Source: JBCCTX01 sp964652565 (GTDB lineage: Bacteria > Bacteroidota > Bacteroidia > J057). Taken from it: DNA of 64,000 nucleotides. The translations under genes were made by a program, and so were the position numbers. Shown here piece after piece: positions 55,201-62,893 of the stretch. The DNA is taken from contig CAZZEC010000007.1 in assembly GCA_964652565.1 (NCBI GenBank), positions 1-64,000 on the forward strand, written 5' to 3'. The stretch's first letter is position 1. Every line of letters begins with the position of its first letter. Below the pieces are notes generated by a model that saw only the letters and a list, made by a program, of their open reading frames with translations, did not search any database and was not told where the DNA came from.

Positions 55201-55853
55201 CAGACCAGTCAAACCTTGGTGCAAACTGGAGACCTGGAGATATTCACTATGCAGACTTGAATGGCGATGGTGAAATAAATGCGGGAAGTAATACACTGGA
55301 TGATCCAGGGGATCGTAAAATTATTGGTAATGAAAGCCCCAGATATAGTTACGGAATTAACCTAGATGTTCACTACAAAAATTTCTCACTGATGACCTTT
55401 TTCCAGGGAATTGGGCAACGCGATTACTGGCCTAATCATGGCAACTGGACATACTTTTTCCCCTTTAATGCGGGACACGTAGAATGGTACTACCTTACTG
55501 ATACATGGAGCGAAGATAATAGAGATGCTTATTTCCCTGCACCACATATCTCAACTTCAGACGGAAAGAACAAGCACTGGCAGTCTAGATTTGTCCAGGA
55601 TGCAAGCTACATTCGCTTGAAAAACCTTACGTTGAGCTATACACTTCCTGTAAACCTTGTGAGTAAAATTGGTTTGAGCAACACTCAGATCTATGTGGCA
55701 GGAATGAACTTGTGGGAAGCTACGAATATACGTAAGCCATTAGATCCTGAAAATCTACGCAGAAATGTATTAGCATCGGAGTTTAATAACAATGGTGCAG
55801 TAGAATATCCCTTGCAGCGTATCTATTCTGTCGGTTTAAGACTTTCATTCTAA
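52257..55853 (+). CDS. SusC-like TonB-dependent transporter with STN domain
   Basis: A 1198-residue outer-membrane transporter. Signal at 1-30; STN signalling domain about 34-110 ('EIPLTEALEKLGEQHHVFFS'); CarboxypepD_reg-like unit about 165-235 ('VTGTVKDQAGTPLAGATVRA'); plug begins at 'DEVVVVGYGTQKKANLTGAV'; the rest is the 22-strand barrel, ending in 'YSVGLRLSF'. Takes up oligosaccharides with the SusD lipoprotein and TonB energy. The STN domain is the expected partner for the FecR upstream. It is intact, unlike the other SusC in this window. Confidence 0.95.
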   Translation: MRNYTTPTSKIPLLFAGVLLFFCMCLSVRANVTDLYEEDLQEIPLTEALEKLGEQHHVFFSYNENLLSNVKVEFKFQQNESLDKALERLLSVTNFQYEIYGEKYFVVFEKSKKGIRDAKKLKKSIERIQEIEQKGNLSVKPNSSGPLSQIEHTVEFAALTKRFERVTGTVKDQAGTPLAGATVRAKGTTAGTLTDNDGNFAFDVPEEATALIISYLGYATQEVEINGRTTINIVLEESQSTLDEVVVVGYGTQKKANLTGAVTVISSEALENRPIASVGQGLQGLVPNLNITVRNGDPAQPVNFNIRGYESINGGEPLILVDGVPMALERINPNDIASVNVIKDASASAVYGARAAFGVILVETKSGKAGKFNIQLSSELAAAKPIFHMDPVNDPYEFVLARNLARERTSGTPEYDDQFVEAVRQYSQEGGPEWGVRDGVLQFYGFNDYQNRIMTDFAPQQRYDLSISGATDKANYYVSIGHLNKDGYLKPFNNETFKRYNILMKAEFQVNDWLRLEPKVVFNAQDSDKPTFYHWDVNINTLARVNPVFPVEFPDLDYYLTPGDREEYEQYIGMYFGGTNFFPYLRDGGRRTFNLNETWLTQGLTLTPFKGMVIKGNFSYQFFNRHYQDVQSKVDVISNRDLTNIVVDNGFSGTDFIENRTDYDQYYALNTYAEYTPDFGDSHFLRTMIGFNQEWGRNTFQRARAFTLITPLITDINATTGNQETYGGKEHFSLRGAFYRVSYRFKDRYLFEANGRYDGTSRFPKEDRYGFFPSFSVGWRISEEPFMASTRGYLDNLKIRASYGTLGNQLLGNVYYPYIATMGIGTSPYMFSGGSRSPFVAPPGLVSPTLTWETVETRNIGLDITMLNQRLDASFDAYIRDTKDMLMNVEFPSVLGTNAPRQNAADLRTQGWEVSLTWRDRIGSDWRYRVTLALADWQSEITRYENPTGALSEYYVGQQLGEIWGYETVGIFQTEEEVANAADQSNLGANWRPGDIHYADLNGDGEINAGSNTLDDPGDRKIIGNESPRYSYGINLDVHYKNFSLMTFFQGIGQRDYWPNHGNWTYFFPFNAGHVEWYYLTDTWSEDNRDAYFPAPHISTSDGKNKHWQSRFVQDASYIRLKNLTLSYTLPVNLVSKIGLSNTQIYVAGMNLWEATNIRKPLDPENLRRNVLASEFNNNGAVEYPLQRIYSVGLRLSF

Positions 55854-55874
55854 TTTTCCCAACTCTTACAAACA

Positions 55875-57653
55875 ATGAAAAATATATTCATAAAATATAG
55901 CTTTATTTTCCTCGCCACCTTCTTTCTGGTGAGTTGTAATGACGACTTCCTCGAGCGTTTTCCTTTGGATGAAATTAGTGAGGAGACGTTCTGGAATACA
56001 GAAAATGACTTGATGGTATACAATAATCGCATATACGATCAGGCCAGAAATGACAACGATGTACCCATCTTGATGGGCCATCATAATGGATTTAGTAGCC
56101 ACCGCTGGAGTTTATGGTACATAGACGAGTTCGCTGATAATATCGCACCCACGCATTCTCGCCATACGCGCTTTCAGCAGGTGAGGGCGGGTAAGCATAC
56201 GGTACCGACGAATCCTCAATGGTTTGGTTATCGCAATGGCGGTTGGTCTTTCGTGAGAACGATCAATATTGGACTGGAAAACTACGGGAATGCAGATGTG
56301 CCACAGGCAGTCATTGATAAATATGCTGCAGAAGCCAGATTATTCAGAGGTTGGTTTTATGCAGATAAGGTTTCCAAGTTTGGAGATGCACCCTGGTTGG
56401 ACAAAGAATTGAATATCGATTCAGAGGAATTGTATGCGGCCAGAACCCCTCGCGAGGAAGTGATGAACAATGTATTGGCTGATCTCAACTTTGCTACGAC
56501 CCATCTTCCCGATGACTGGGGAGACGGTGGAGGACCAGGGCGTATCAACAGATGGTCAGCGCTCCTCGTGAAAGCAAGAGTTTGCTTATTTGAAGGAACC
56601 TGGCGTAAGTATCATGGGGGAGCTAGTCCTGAAATGTGGTTGGAAGAAGCAGCTAATGCTGCACGTGAAGTAATGGACAACGGTCCATATACCCTATATA
56701 CTACAGGAAATCCGACTACTGATTACAATGCTATTCACAGAACCCCTTCTGATCTTACAGGAGTACCTGAAGTAATGTACTGGAGAAGATATGAAAGAGG
56801 TATCTTTACTAACCACGTACAAAGCTATCACAGAGGGTATAATGGAGGAGCCACAAAGAGTATGGTGGAGGACTATCTATGTACAGATGGTTTACCAATA
56901 ACCCTTTCGCCCCTTTATCAGGGTGATGCCCAAATTGAGGACGTATTTATAGAAAGGGATCCTCGCTTACGTCAGACAGTATTACATCCCGATGATGTAA
57001 GTGTATATGGATATGGAAACTTTGATACCCGTCCTTATCCCAGATTGGTAGGTATGGAAGGGGGACAACGCATCAATACGGGATATCATATCATCAAGGT
57101 ATATGATGTCAATACTGCACATGCTACGTATAACACTTCTGATACTCCAGCAATCATTTTAAGATACGGAGAAGTCTTGCTCATTTATGCAGAAGCAATG
57201 GCTGAGCTCGGTACTATAACTCAGGCAGATTTGGATATGAGTATCAACCTGCTTCGCGACCGCGTGGCTATGCCGCCTTTGATGTTAGACAATGTACCGG
57301 TTGATCCACGTTATGCAAATGATGGAGTATCTCCATTAATTGTCGAGATCCGTCGTGAGAGACGCGTTGAGCTATTTATGGAGGGACAGCGCTATGAAGA
57401 TCTTCGTCGTTGGAAGCAAGGAAAAAAACTTGAACAACCCGATCTGGGAATTCGCTTTGATGACGCAGCAGTAGCTCGCTACCCAAATGCAAATATACAG
57501 ACTTCACTTGTGGATGGTATTCCTTATATAGATGTATATAAAGGTACTGATTGGGAGAATCCGGTATTTGATGAAAGCAAGCACTATCTATGGCCGATTC
57601 CATTGAGTGCTATTTCTCAAAATCCTAATATCCAGCAGAATCCCGGCTGGTAA
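55875..57653 (+). CDS. SusD-like glycan-binding lipoprotein
   Basis: A 592-residue lipoprotein with lipobox 'FFLVSC' (Cys21). SusD fold features: 'EARLFRGWFYADKVSKFGDA', 'RWSALLVKARVCLFEGTW', 'ILRYGEVLLIYAEAMAELG', 'EIRRERRVELFMEGQRYEDL' and the terminal 'LWPIPLSAISQNPNIQQNPG'. It forms the lid on the preceding SusC, 21 bases upstream. A hairpin terminator follows after 43 bases. Confidence 0.95.
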   Translation: MKNIFIKYSFIFLATFFLVSCNDDFLERFPLDEISEETFWNTENDLMVYNNRIYDQARNDNDVPILMGHHNGFSSHRWSLWYIDEFADNIAPTHSRHTRFQQVRAGKHTVPTNPQWFGYRNGGWSFVRTINIGLENYGNADVPQAVIDKYAAEARLFRGWFYADKVSKFGDAPWLDKELNIDSEELYAARTPREEVMNNVLADLNFATTHLPDDWGDGGGPGRINRWSALLVKARVCLFEGTWRKYHGGASPEMWLEEAANAAREVMDNGPYTLYTTGNPTTDYNAIHRTPSDLTGVPEVMYWRRYERGIFTNHVQSYHRGYNGGATKSMVEDYLCTDGLPITLSPLYQGDAQIEDVFIERDPRLRQTVLHPDDVSVYGYGNFDTRPYPRLVGMEGGQRINTGYHIIKVYDVNTAHATYNTSDTPAIILRYGEVLLIYAEAMAELGTITQADLDMSINLLRDRVAMPPLMLDNVPVDPRYANDGVSPLIVEIRRERRVELFMEGQRYEDLRRWKQGKKLEQPDLGIRFDDAAVARYPNANIQTSLVDGIPYIDVYKGTDWENPVFDESKHYLWPIPLSAISQNPNIQQNPGW

Positions 57654-57696
57654 TTCATACGTACGTTCTTTATATGTATGCTCATAATGATGATTA

Positions 57697-57724
57697 AGCT
57701 GTAGACAACAGTCTACAGCTTTTT
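57697..57724 (+). terminator. Hairpin terminator or processing site after SusD
   Basis: Perfect 10-bp stem AGCTGTAGAC / GTCTACAGCT around loop AACA, followed by TTTT. It sits between SusD and the heparinase-type gene, so it probably lowers read-through or marks a processing point. Confidence 0.75.
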
Positions 57725-57769
57725 CATATCACTAACATCTGAATTATAAATTACAAATAACTGCTCAAC

Positions 57770-59674
57770 ATGAAGGACAAACAACTACTCATACCACGAT
57801 TATTAATAGGAATAGGTATACTCACGATTACTTTGATCGGATTTTCGTTCATACCTATAACAGATTCTCCTACTCCAGTACAAGATGAGATTCCCAAATT
57901 GGATAATCCCATGTCAGTGGATTATTTGAAAAAAAACCTGAGAAAGAAACAGCCCAGACTCGTTGTCAATGCAGATATAGAGAAAAATCTTAGGAAAAAA
58001 TTGGCCAGTGATCCGGTAGTAAAAAACATGTACGAAGCGATCAAATTGAATGCTACTGACATCATGGACGAACCCTTATTGGAACGAATTAAGATAGGCC
58101 GCAGGTTGTTGAGGGTATCAAGAGAAATGCTGTACCGCGTAAATATGCTTGGCATGGTATATCTCGTAGATAAGGACAAAGAGGTGCTCAATAGGATCAA
58201 TGATGAGGTGCTGGCTGTATGCAACTTCTCTGATTGGAATCCCTCTCATTACCTGGATGTAGCTGAAATGTCTATGGCCGTTGCTATGGCATTGGATTGG
58301 ACAGCAGGAGATTTGCCTAAATCTACCATTGAAATGGCAAAAGAGGCATTGATTGAGAAAGGGATAACACCCAGTTATAATCCCAAAGGAAACACAGGTT
58401 GGGTTACTGGTACGAATAACTGGAATCAGGTATGCCATGGAGGGATGATTGCTGCAGCCATTACTATTGCTGAAGATGATCCCGAGCTTGCATCCAAAAC
58501 TATTCATCGTGCATTGGAAGGAATGCCACATGCGTTAGTAGAATATGGACCTGATGGCACCTATCCAGAGGGCTCTACCTATTGGGGATATGGTACGAGT
58601 TTTTCCGTGGTAACTTCTGCTATGCTAGAGAGTGCATTTGGGACAGATTTTGGCATAGAAAATTACCCTGCTTTTAAAGAAAGTGCGGTATTCCGTGTGT
58701 TAAGCATTGCACCTACTGGAATGTATTACAATTATGCAGATTGTGGAGATAAAAGAAATGAAAATGGAGACATTACCCTGGCATGGTTTGCCGCAAAAAC
58801 GGGTAATAAAGCTTTCTTTGAGGAAGAACGATTTTTGATGCCTCCTTCTGAAATGGGAGAGTTATCTCGAGTAGGAGGAGCTGGACTAGTCTGGATTTCT
58901 CAGTTTGAAGAAAAGGAATCTTCTCAGCTTCCCACAGCATGGAAAGGCGAAGGAGCCAATCCTATCGTCATCTTCCACGATGAGGATGACCCCAATCAAT
59001 ATTATTTTGGAGGAAAAGGGGGAAGAGGGACCGTGAATCATGGAAATATGGATGGTGGATCTTTTATTTTTGAATTAAATGGAGTGAGATGGTCAGTAGA
59101 TCCAGGAAATCAAAGTTATCACGATCTGGAAAAGACGGGATTCCAATTGTGGGGAAAATCTCAGAATGCTGAGCGTTGGAAACTACTCAATAAAAATAAC
59201 TACGGTCACAGTACGCTAACTGTCAATGGAGCACTTCACGTAGTAGATGGACTTGCCACGATCTCTGATTTCAAAGATGGGAAGCAACCGGAGGCTACCT
59301 TTGATTTGACGCCTGCCTTTGAAGGGCAATTAACAAGTGCCAGACGTCGGTTTGTCAAAGATAGTCCGACCTCTTTATTGATAGAAGATTTTCTCACAAC
59401 TTCTGATGAAACAGAGGTGGTAACCTGGCAAATGATTACACGGGCGGAAGTAGATATAACGGAAACCGGTGCTTTACTTACTCAGGATGGTAAGTCTTTG
59501 AAACTGGAAAATCTCACACACCCCGATATAAAAGTTTCTGTAGCATCGCTTGATCCACCTCCTTTTAAATTAGACAGAAGGTTGGATAATCTCAAGCGAA
59601 TTGAACTGATCATGCCTGCATATATTTTTGAGGAAGGGGAGAACAAGATAGCTGTTAGGTTGTCTGAGGGGTAG
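57770..59674 (+). CDS. Heparinase II/III-family polysaccharide lyase-like protein
   Basis: A 634-residue exported protein; hydrophobic N-terminal segment about 9-27. The alpha-toroid part (to about 350) holds 'TGTNNWNQVCHGGMIAAAIT' with His223, and 'YPEGSTYWGYGTSF'; 'YYNYADCGDKRNENGD' follows. The C-terminal beta-sandwich contains 'GTVNHGNMDGGSFIFELNGV' and 'WSVDPGNQSYHD', classic for heparinase II/III and oligo-alginate lyases. These break uronic-acid glycans by beta-elimination with Tyr and His. The substrate family (heparan-, chondroitin-, ulvan- or alginate-like) cannot be fixed. It ends the SusCD locus. Confidence 0.88.
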   Translation: MKDKQLLIPRLLIGIGILTITLIGFSFIPITDSPTPVQDEIPKLDNPMSVDYLKKNLRKKQPRLVVNADIEKNLRKKLASDPVVKNMYEAIKLNATDIMDEPLLERIKIGRRLLRVSREMLYRVNMLGMVYLVDKDKEVLNRINDEVLAVCNFSDWNPSHYLDVAEMSMAVAMALDWTAGDLPKSTIEMAKEALIEKGITPSYNPKGNTGWVTGTNNWNQVCHGGMIAAAITIAEDDPELASKTIHRALEGMPHALVEYGPDGTYPEGSTYWGYGTSFSVVTSAMLESAFGTDFGIENYPAFKESAVFRVLSIAPTGMYYNYADCGDKRNENGDITLAWFAAKTGNKAFFEEERFLMPPSEMGELSRVGGAGLVWISQFEEKESSQLPTAWKGEGANPIVIFHDEDDPNQYYFGGKGGRGTVNHGNMDGGSFIFELNGVRWSVDPGNQSYHDLEKTGFQLWGKSQNAERWKLLNKNNYGHSTLTVNGALHVVDGLATISDFKDGKQPEATFDLTPAFEGQLTSARRRFVKDSPTSLLIEDFLTTSDETEVVTWQMITRAEVDITETGALLTQDGKSLKLENLTHPDIKVSVASLDPPPFKLDRRLDNLKRIELIMPAYIFEEGENKIAVRLSEG

Positions 59675-59680
59675 ATTAGA

Positions 59681-59722
59681 CGACTGACGACTGACGACTG
59701 ACGACTGACGACGGATGACAGA
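59681..59722 (+). repeat. Heptamer array (CGACTGA)4 with two variants
   Basis: Four exact CGACTGA units, then CGACGGA and TGACAGA. It starts 7 bases after the lyase stop. Related words occur at 47630-47658 and 48822-48845, always just after a stop codon and in the same sense. Confidence 0.85.
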
Positions 59723-59740
59723 AAAAGGTAATTTTCATTA

Positions 59741-59784
59741 AAAGGGGAAGTCTCATAAGTCGACTTCCCCTTTCAAGTTTTTTT
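59741..59784. terminator. Strong bidirectional hairpin terminator
   Basis: Perfect 12-bp stem AAAGGGGAAGTC / GACTTCCCCTTT with a nine-base loop, followed by a T7 run on the plus strand and, read the other way, by TTTTAATG on the minus strand. It lies between the lyase gene and the convergent sulfotransferase gene and can serve both. Confidence 0.88.
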
Positions 59785-59951
59785 CTGTTTTTAAAAATGC
59801 TGCGCTAATTTTTTAAAACTAATAAATTCTCTTTCTTTTTCAATCTAGTATTTAAGGCATTTTTAACAACTTTTCGAAATAACTAGCTTCTGAGACAGCC
59901 TCTTTTGATGAGTAAATGAAATAATGAATTTTTTCCGGAAACTCACGTTAT

Positions 59952-61382
59952 TTACACATAATCGGAAAAATTAAATTTGTAGTCAAAGAGTTTGTTGTAT
60001 ATATCTATAGAATACTGATTAAGACCAGAATCGATGTCTAATATATTTTTTGAGGTCGGAATATACGGAGTGATAGGGTTTATATAAAAATTAATATTTA
60101 AATAATTAAATAACCCTTTAATAAGTTCATTAGGATGATTTGCTAAGTCATTATTATCAATAAGCAAGATATTTTGATATCGTTCATCTATTAAAATATT
60201 CAGTAAGTATTCGTAATAATATATCCAAATTTCTACCCAATAATTAATAGATGTCAAGGGGTATTGTGAGTTGAAATTGTCTTTATCAAACAAGAATACT
60301 TTGTGATCAAGACCAAATTCGTGGTGGCATAGCCAATTCATATAAGTTCTTGTAAATTCATCTTCTTTTTGGATAGTACAAAACTGTTGATGCTGAGTTA
60401 ATAAAGATACAGCATGTGTATGAGGCTCTCTAAATAGGAATATGGCTCTAAATTCCTTTGAATGTTCTGTTAAAGATTTAAATCTAAGGAGTAGATTGTT
60501 ATTTTTCGCCAGGTAAAATGATTTATTGTTTCTGCTAGACCGTATAAGTTTTTGATAATTTATGTATTCGTTAAATACAGAACTATTAATGTGATGTTCT
60601 AATAAATATTTGTCAGTGATGTAGGAATTATTTGTGAAAACTTTAAAAAAAAATTCCTCGAAAGCCTCAATAGATTTGTAGTGGATATAGATTTTATCTT
60701 GGTGTTTTCTTTCCTTGAGTTTACCTTTTTTGGGATGGTAAATTTTCCTCCAAAGACCAGGAGATATTAAAAAAGGCATATTAGCGTATGTAAGGGAATG
60801 GAACTCTCCTAAATTATACAATAAAGAAGTGAGGGCAGTAGTACCTGATCGTGCAAGGCCTGATACAATGAAAAACCGAGTATCTGGAGAAGATAGTTTT
60901 TGTGCGAAAATCCTTTTTTCAACATTGAATAAAAGCTTTGATAAGTTATAGTGATTCAATGAAATATTATGTAGTAATTTTGCTGATTTTGTGTATAGAT
61001 TTGGCTTTCTTAACGAGGAGAAAATGATAAAAGGTAAAATAGATCCCAATGTTGAGCTTAAGATTAATATTGGGATACTAAGTTTTAAGTTTATTAAGCT
61101 TGATACATCAAATTTTAGAAATATCAGCATTGGGAATAATGAAGCTATACAGATCAACAACAACAAAATCAGAGCTTTCGATAAAGAGGTAATCAATATT
61201 ATATTTTGTTGAATTAATTGATTTTGTTTTTGTTCCTCAAGAATATCTTTGGCGAGGATAATGTCTAATGTGGCTATAGTATTGAGAGAAAGATTATAAA
61301 ATATACTTCTCACGTTAATTAACCCCATAGAAAAAATGGAAGCCCCAAGGAATACCAATGAATAATGAATTAATTCTTCCAT
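59952..61382 (-). CDS. Membrane-anchored sulfotransferase
   Basis: A 476-residue protein. Hydrophobic segments at about 5-22, 63-90 and 100-122 anchor it. The soluble part is a sulfotransferase: PAPS 5'-phosphosulfate loop 'VSGLARSGTTALTSLLYN' and 3'-phosphate region 'AIFLFREPHTHAVSLLTQH'. Others: 'FLFDKDNFNSQYP', 'ILLIDNNDLANHPNELI' near the end. It moves sulfonate from PAPS to an alcohol or sugar. The DNA is much more AT-rich than the polysaccharide genes. Its start overlaps the 53-residue peptide gene by 13 bases, and the ASST-like gene is next upstream, so the three form one unit. Confidence 0.85.
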   Translation of the reverse strand: MEELIHYSLVFLGASIFSMGLINVRSIFYNLSLNTIATLDIILAKDILEEQKQNQLIQQNIILITSLSKALILLLLICIASLFPMLIFLKFDVSSLINLKLSIPILILSSTLGSILPFIIFSSLRKPNLYTKSAKLLHNISLNHYNLSKLLFNVEKRIFAQKLSSPDTRFFIVSGLARSGTTALTSLLYNLGEFHSLTYANMPFLISPGLWRKIYHPKKGKLKERKHQDKIYIHYKSIEAFEEFFFKVFTNNSYITDKYLLEHHINSSVFNEYINYQKLIRSSRNNKSFYLAKNNNLLLRFKSLTEHSKEFRAIFLFREPHTHAVSLLTQHQQFCTIQKEDEFTRTYMNWLCHHEFGLDHKVFLFDKDNFNSQYPLTSINYWVEIWIYYYEYLLNILIDERYQNILLIDNNDLANHPNELIKGLFNYLNINFYINPITPYIPTSKNILDIDSGLNQYSIDIYNKLFDYKFNFSDYV

Positions 61383-61531
61383 TTTTTAAAAACCCTCTTG
61401 CATATATTCTTAAAAGTGCTCCAAAGGATTATTCCAATTGATAATAATATGATTGCGAAAATAATAATTACCAGAGCAATTGCTCCTACACTTATCCCAG
61501 GACCAAGGTATAAGAGAACATGAAATCCCAT
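61370..61531 (-). CDS. 53-residue membrane peptide with YLGPG motif
   Basis: ATG at 61531, TAA at 61370. N-terminus 'MGFHVLLYLGPGISVGAIAL', then a long hydrophobic helix (about 18-37) and a basic tail ('FKNICKRVFKKWKN'), a clear N-out/C-in single-span peptide. Similar 'Y-x-GPG' plus one helix plus basic tail peptides occur beside phosphatase, sulfatase or ASST-type genes in other bacteria, as far as I recall. It starts 12 bases after the ASST-like stop and overlaps the sulfotransferase start by 13 bases in another frame. The gene is real by its conserved-looking form and coupling; function unknown. Confidence 0.75.
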   Translation of the reverse strand: MGFHVLLYLGPGISVGAIALVIIIFAIILLSIGIILWSTFKNICKRVFKKWKN

Positions 61532-61543
61532 TTTTGTAAAGTA

Positions 61544-62875
61544 TTATAACATATTTAGATCTTCATATACGTGTATCCAAGTTAGTAGATGTACATATTC
61601 TTTGATTTCAGTTCTAAATTGCTTCTTGTAGATAATTTTCCCTTGTGAGGAAATAACATATAATTTGCCTTCATCTTGAGACTCAATAACTACATCTCCA
61701 TTTGATAACCATTCTACTAAACCATCAGTCTCTGTAAAAATATTTTCTTCCTCAAATATAGGCTGTAAATATCTGGAAAATTTTAAACTATTAAAATTAT
61801 GAATTATAATTTGAGAGGATATTAAGGAGTCAATCGGTAAGTCAGTCAATTCAGTTTCTTTTTCGGTATTCTTTGGGTACTGAAATTCATTTATTGTATT
61901 ATTGTTAAATATTGAGATACAAGAGTCATTTATTATATCAATATCATGCTGCTGGATAAAGGGTCCCGACAAAACATTTATTAACTTATTAGTCGAAGGT
62001 CGAAAGTGAAGTATGGCATTTCTATTTCTACAACTAAGAAATAAGTCTCCTTTTTTCCAATATTTACTGTCATTAAATACAGGTTGTATATCATTCAAAT
62101 GTATGGGATCATCAAAATTAAACCCGTAAATCAGACCTTGCATATCATTTTCAATAAGTAATTCTGCAACCCCTTTTTGATACAGTATGTTACCATTAAC
62201 TGCGTCTATACTTAGTATGTAATCTTCAGTGAATCCAATTACATCTTTATTGAGGTTTCTAACATATCTACTTATGGGTAACTGATAGGGGTGAATCCCA
62301 ATATCACTTGCTGGAATCCATATATTTCCATTTGGCCCATAATTAGTTGAATGGTGAAATACATGTGATTTATTTAACCATACAATATTTGAGTTAGAAT
62401 CCAATTTCATCATGTACGGGCTAAAATCTAGATGGACTATAAGAGATTTTTCACTTGCAAGTAATGCATGAGAGGCTTTGCAATTTGGGAATTGCCGATG
62501 ATAAGAAAAATCCACTTTTTCTTCATCAATAAACCATTCGTAAATCACTTGATTATTACGTAGGTTAATTAATTTAATAATCCAACCATTCTTATTTGTA
62601 TCCCAAAATGCATTAGTGATATATAAATTATATGTTAGCCTATTGATCTCATCAAACGGTTTGGGATAGTATATATAGCTAGGAGGGATACCTACAAATT
62701 CATTACTGGTTAATACACCTTTGATCCAAATTGGAAAATATGAGAAATTATATATTGGTTTTGTGAATATTCCTAGCTTTTTCCCTCCCAATCCAGTATA
62801 CAAAACCATACTACTGTACAAGCAAAGAAGAGTAATGCCCAATATGATGGAGGCAATAAGTCTTGCTATTTTCAT
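61544..62875 (-). CDS. Arylsulfotransferase (ASST)-like beta-propeller protein
   Basis: A 443-residue protein with one N-terminal membrane segment (about 5-27). The remainder is a propeller with ASST-family features: 'SPYMMKLDSNSNIVWLNKSH', 'FHHSTNYGPNGNIWIPA', 'DPIHLNDIQPV', 'GDLFLSCRNRNAILHF', 'QQHDIDIINDSCISIFNNN'. In known ASSTs a His forms a sulfo-His intermediate that passes sulfate between phenols; a candidate is in 'FHHST' or 'HLND'. Whether it is active is not known. Upstream, the amidohydrolase stop is 18 bases away on the same strand, but base composition changes sharply there. Confidence 0.75.
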   Translation of the reverse strand: MKIARLIASIILGITLLCLYSSMVLYTGLGGKKLGIFTKPIYNFSYFPIWIKGVLTSNEFVGIPPSYIYYPKPFDEINRLTYNLYITNAFWDTNKNGWIIKLINLRNNQVIYEWFIDEEKVDFSYHRQFPNCKASHALLASEKSLIVHLDFSPYMMKLDSNSNIVWLNKSHVFHHSTNYGPNGNIWIPASDIGIHPYQLPISRYVRNLNKDVIGFTEDYILSIDAVNGNILYQKGVAELLIENDMQGLIYGFNFDDPIHLNDIQPVFNDSKYWKKGDLFLSCRNRNAILHFRPSTNKLINVLSGPFIQQHDIDIINDSCISIFNNNTINEFQYPKNTEKETELTDLPIDSLISSQIIIHNFNSLKFSRYLQPIFEEENIFTETDGLVEWLSNGDVVIESQDEGKLYVISSQGKIIYKKQFRTEIKEYVHLLTWIHVYEDLNML

Positions 62876-62893
62876 TCAAATTAGCCGTTATGT

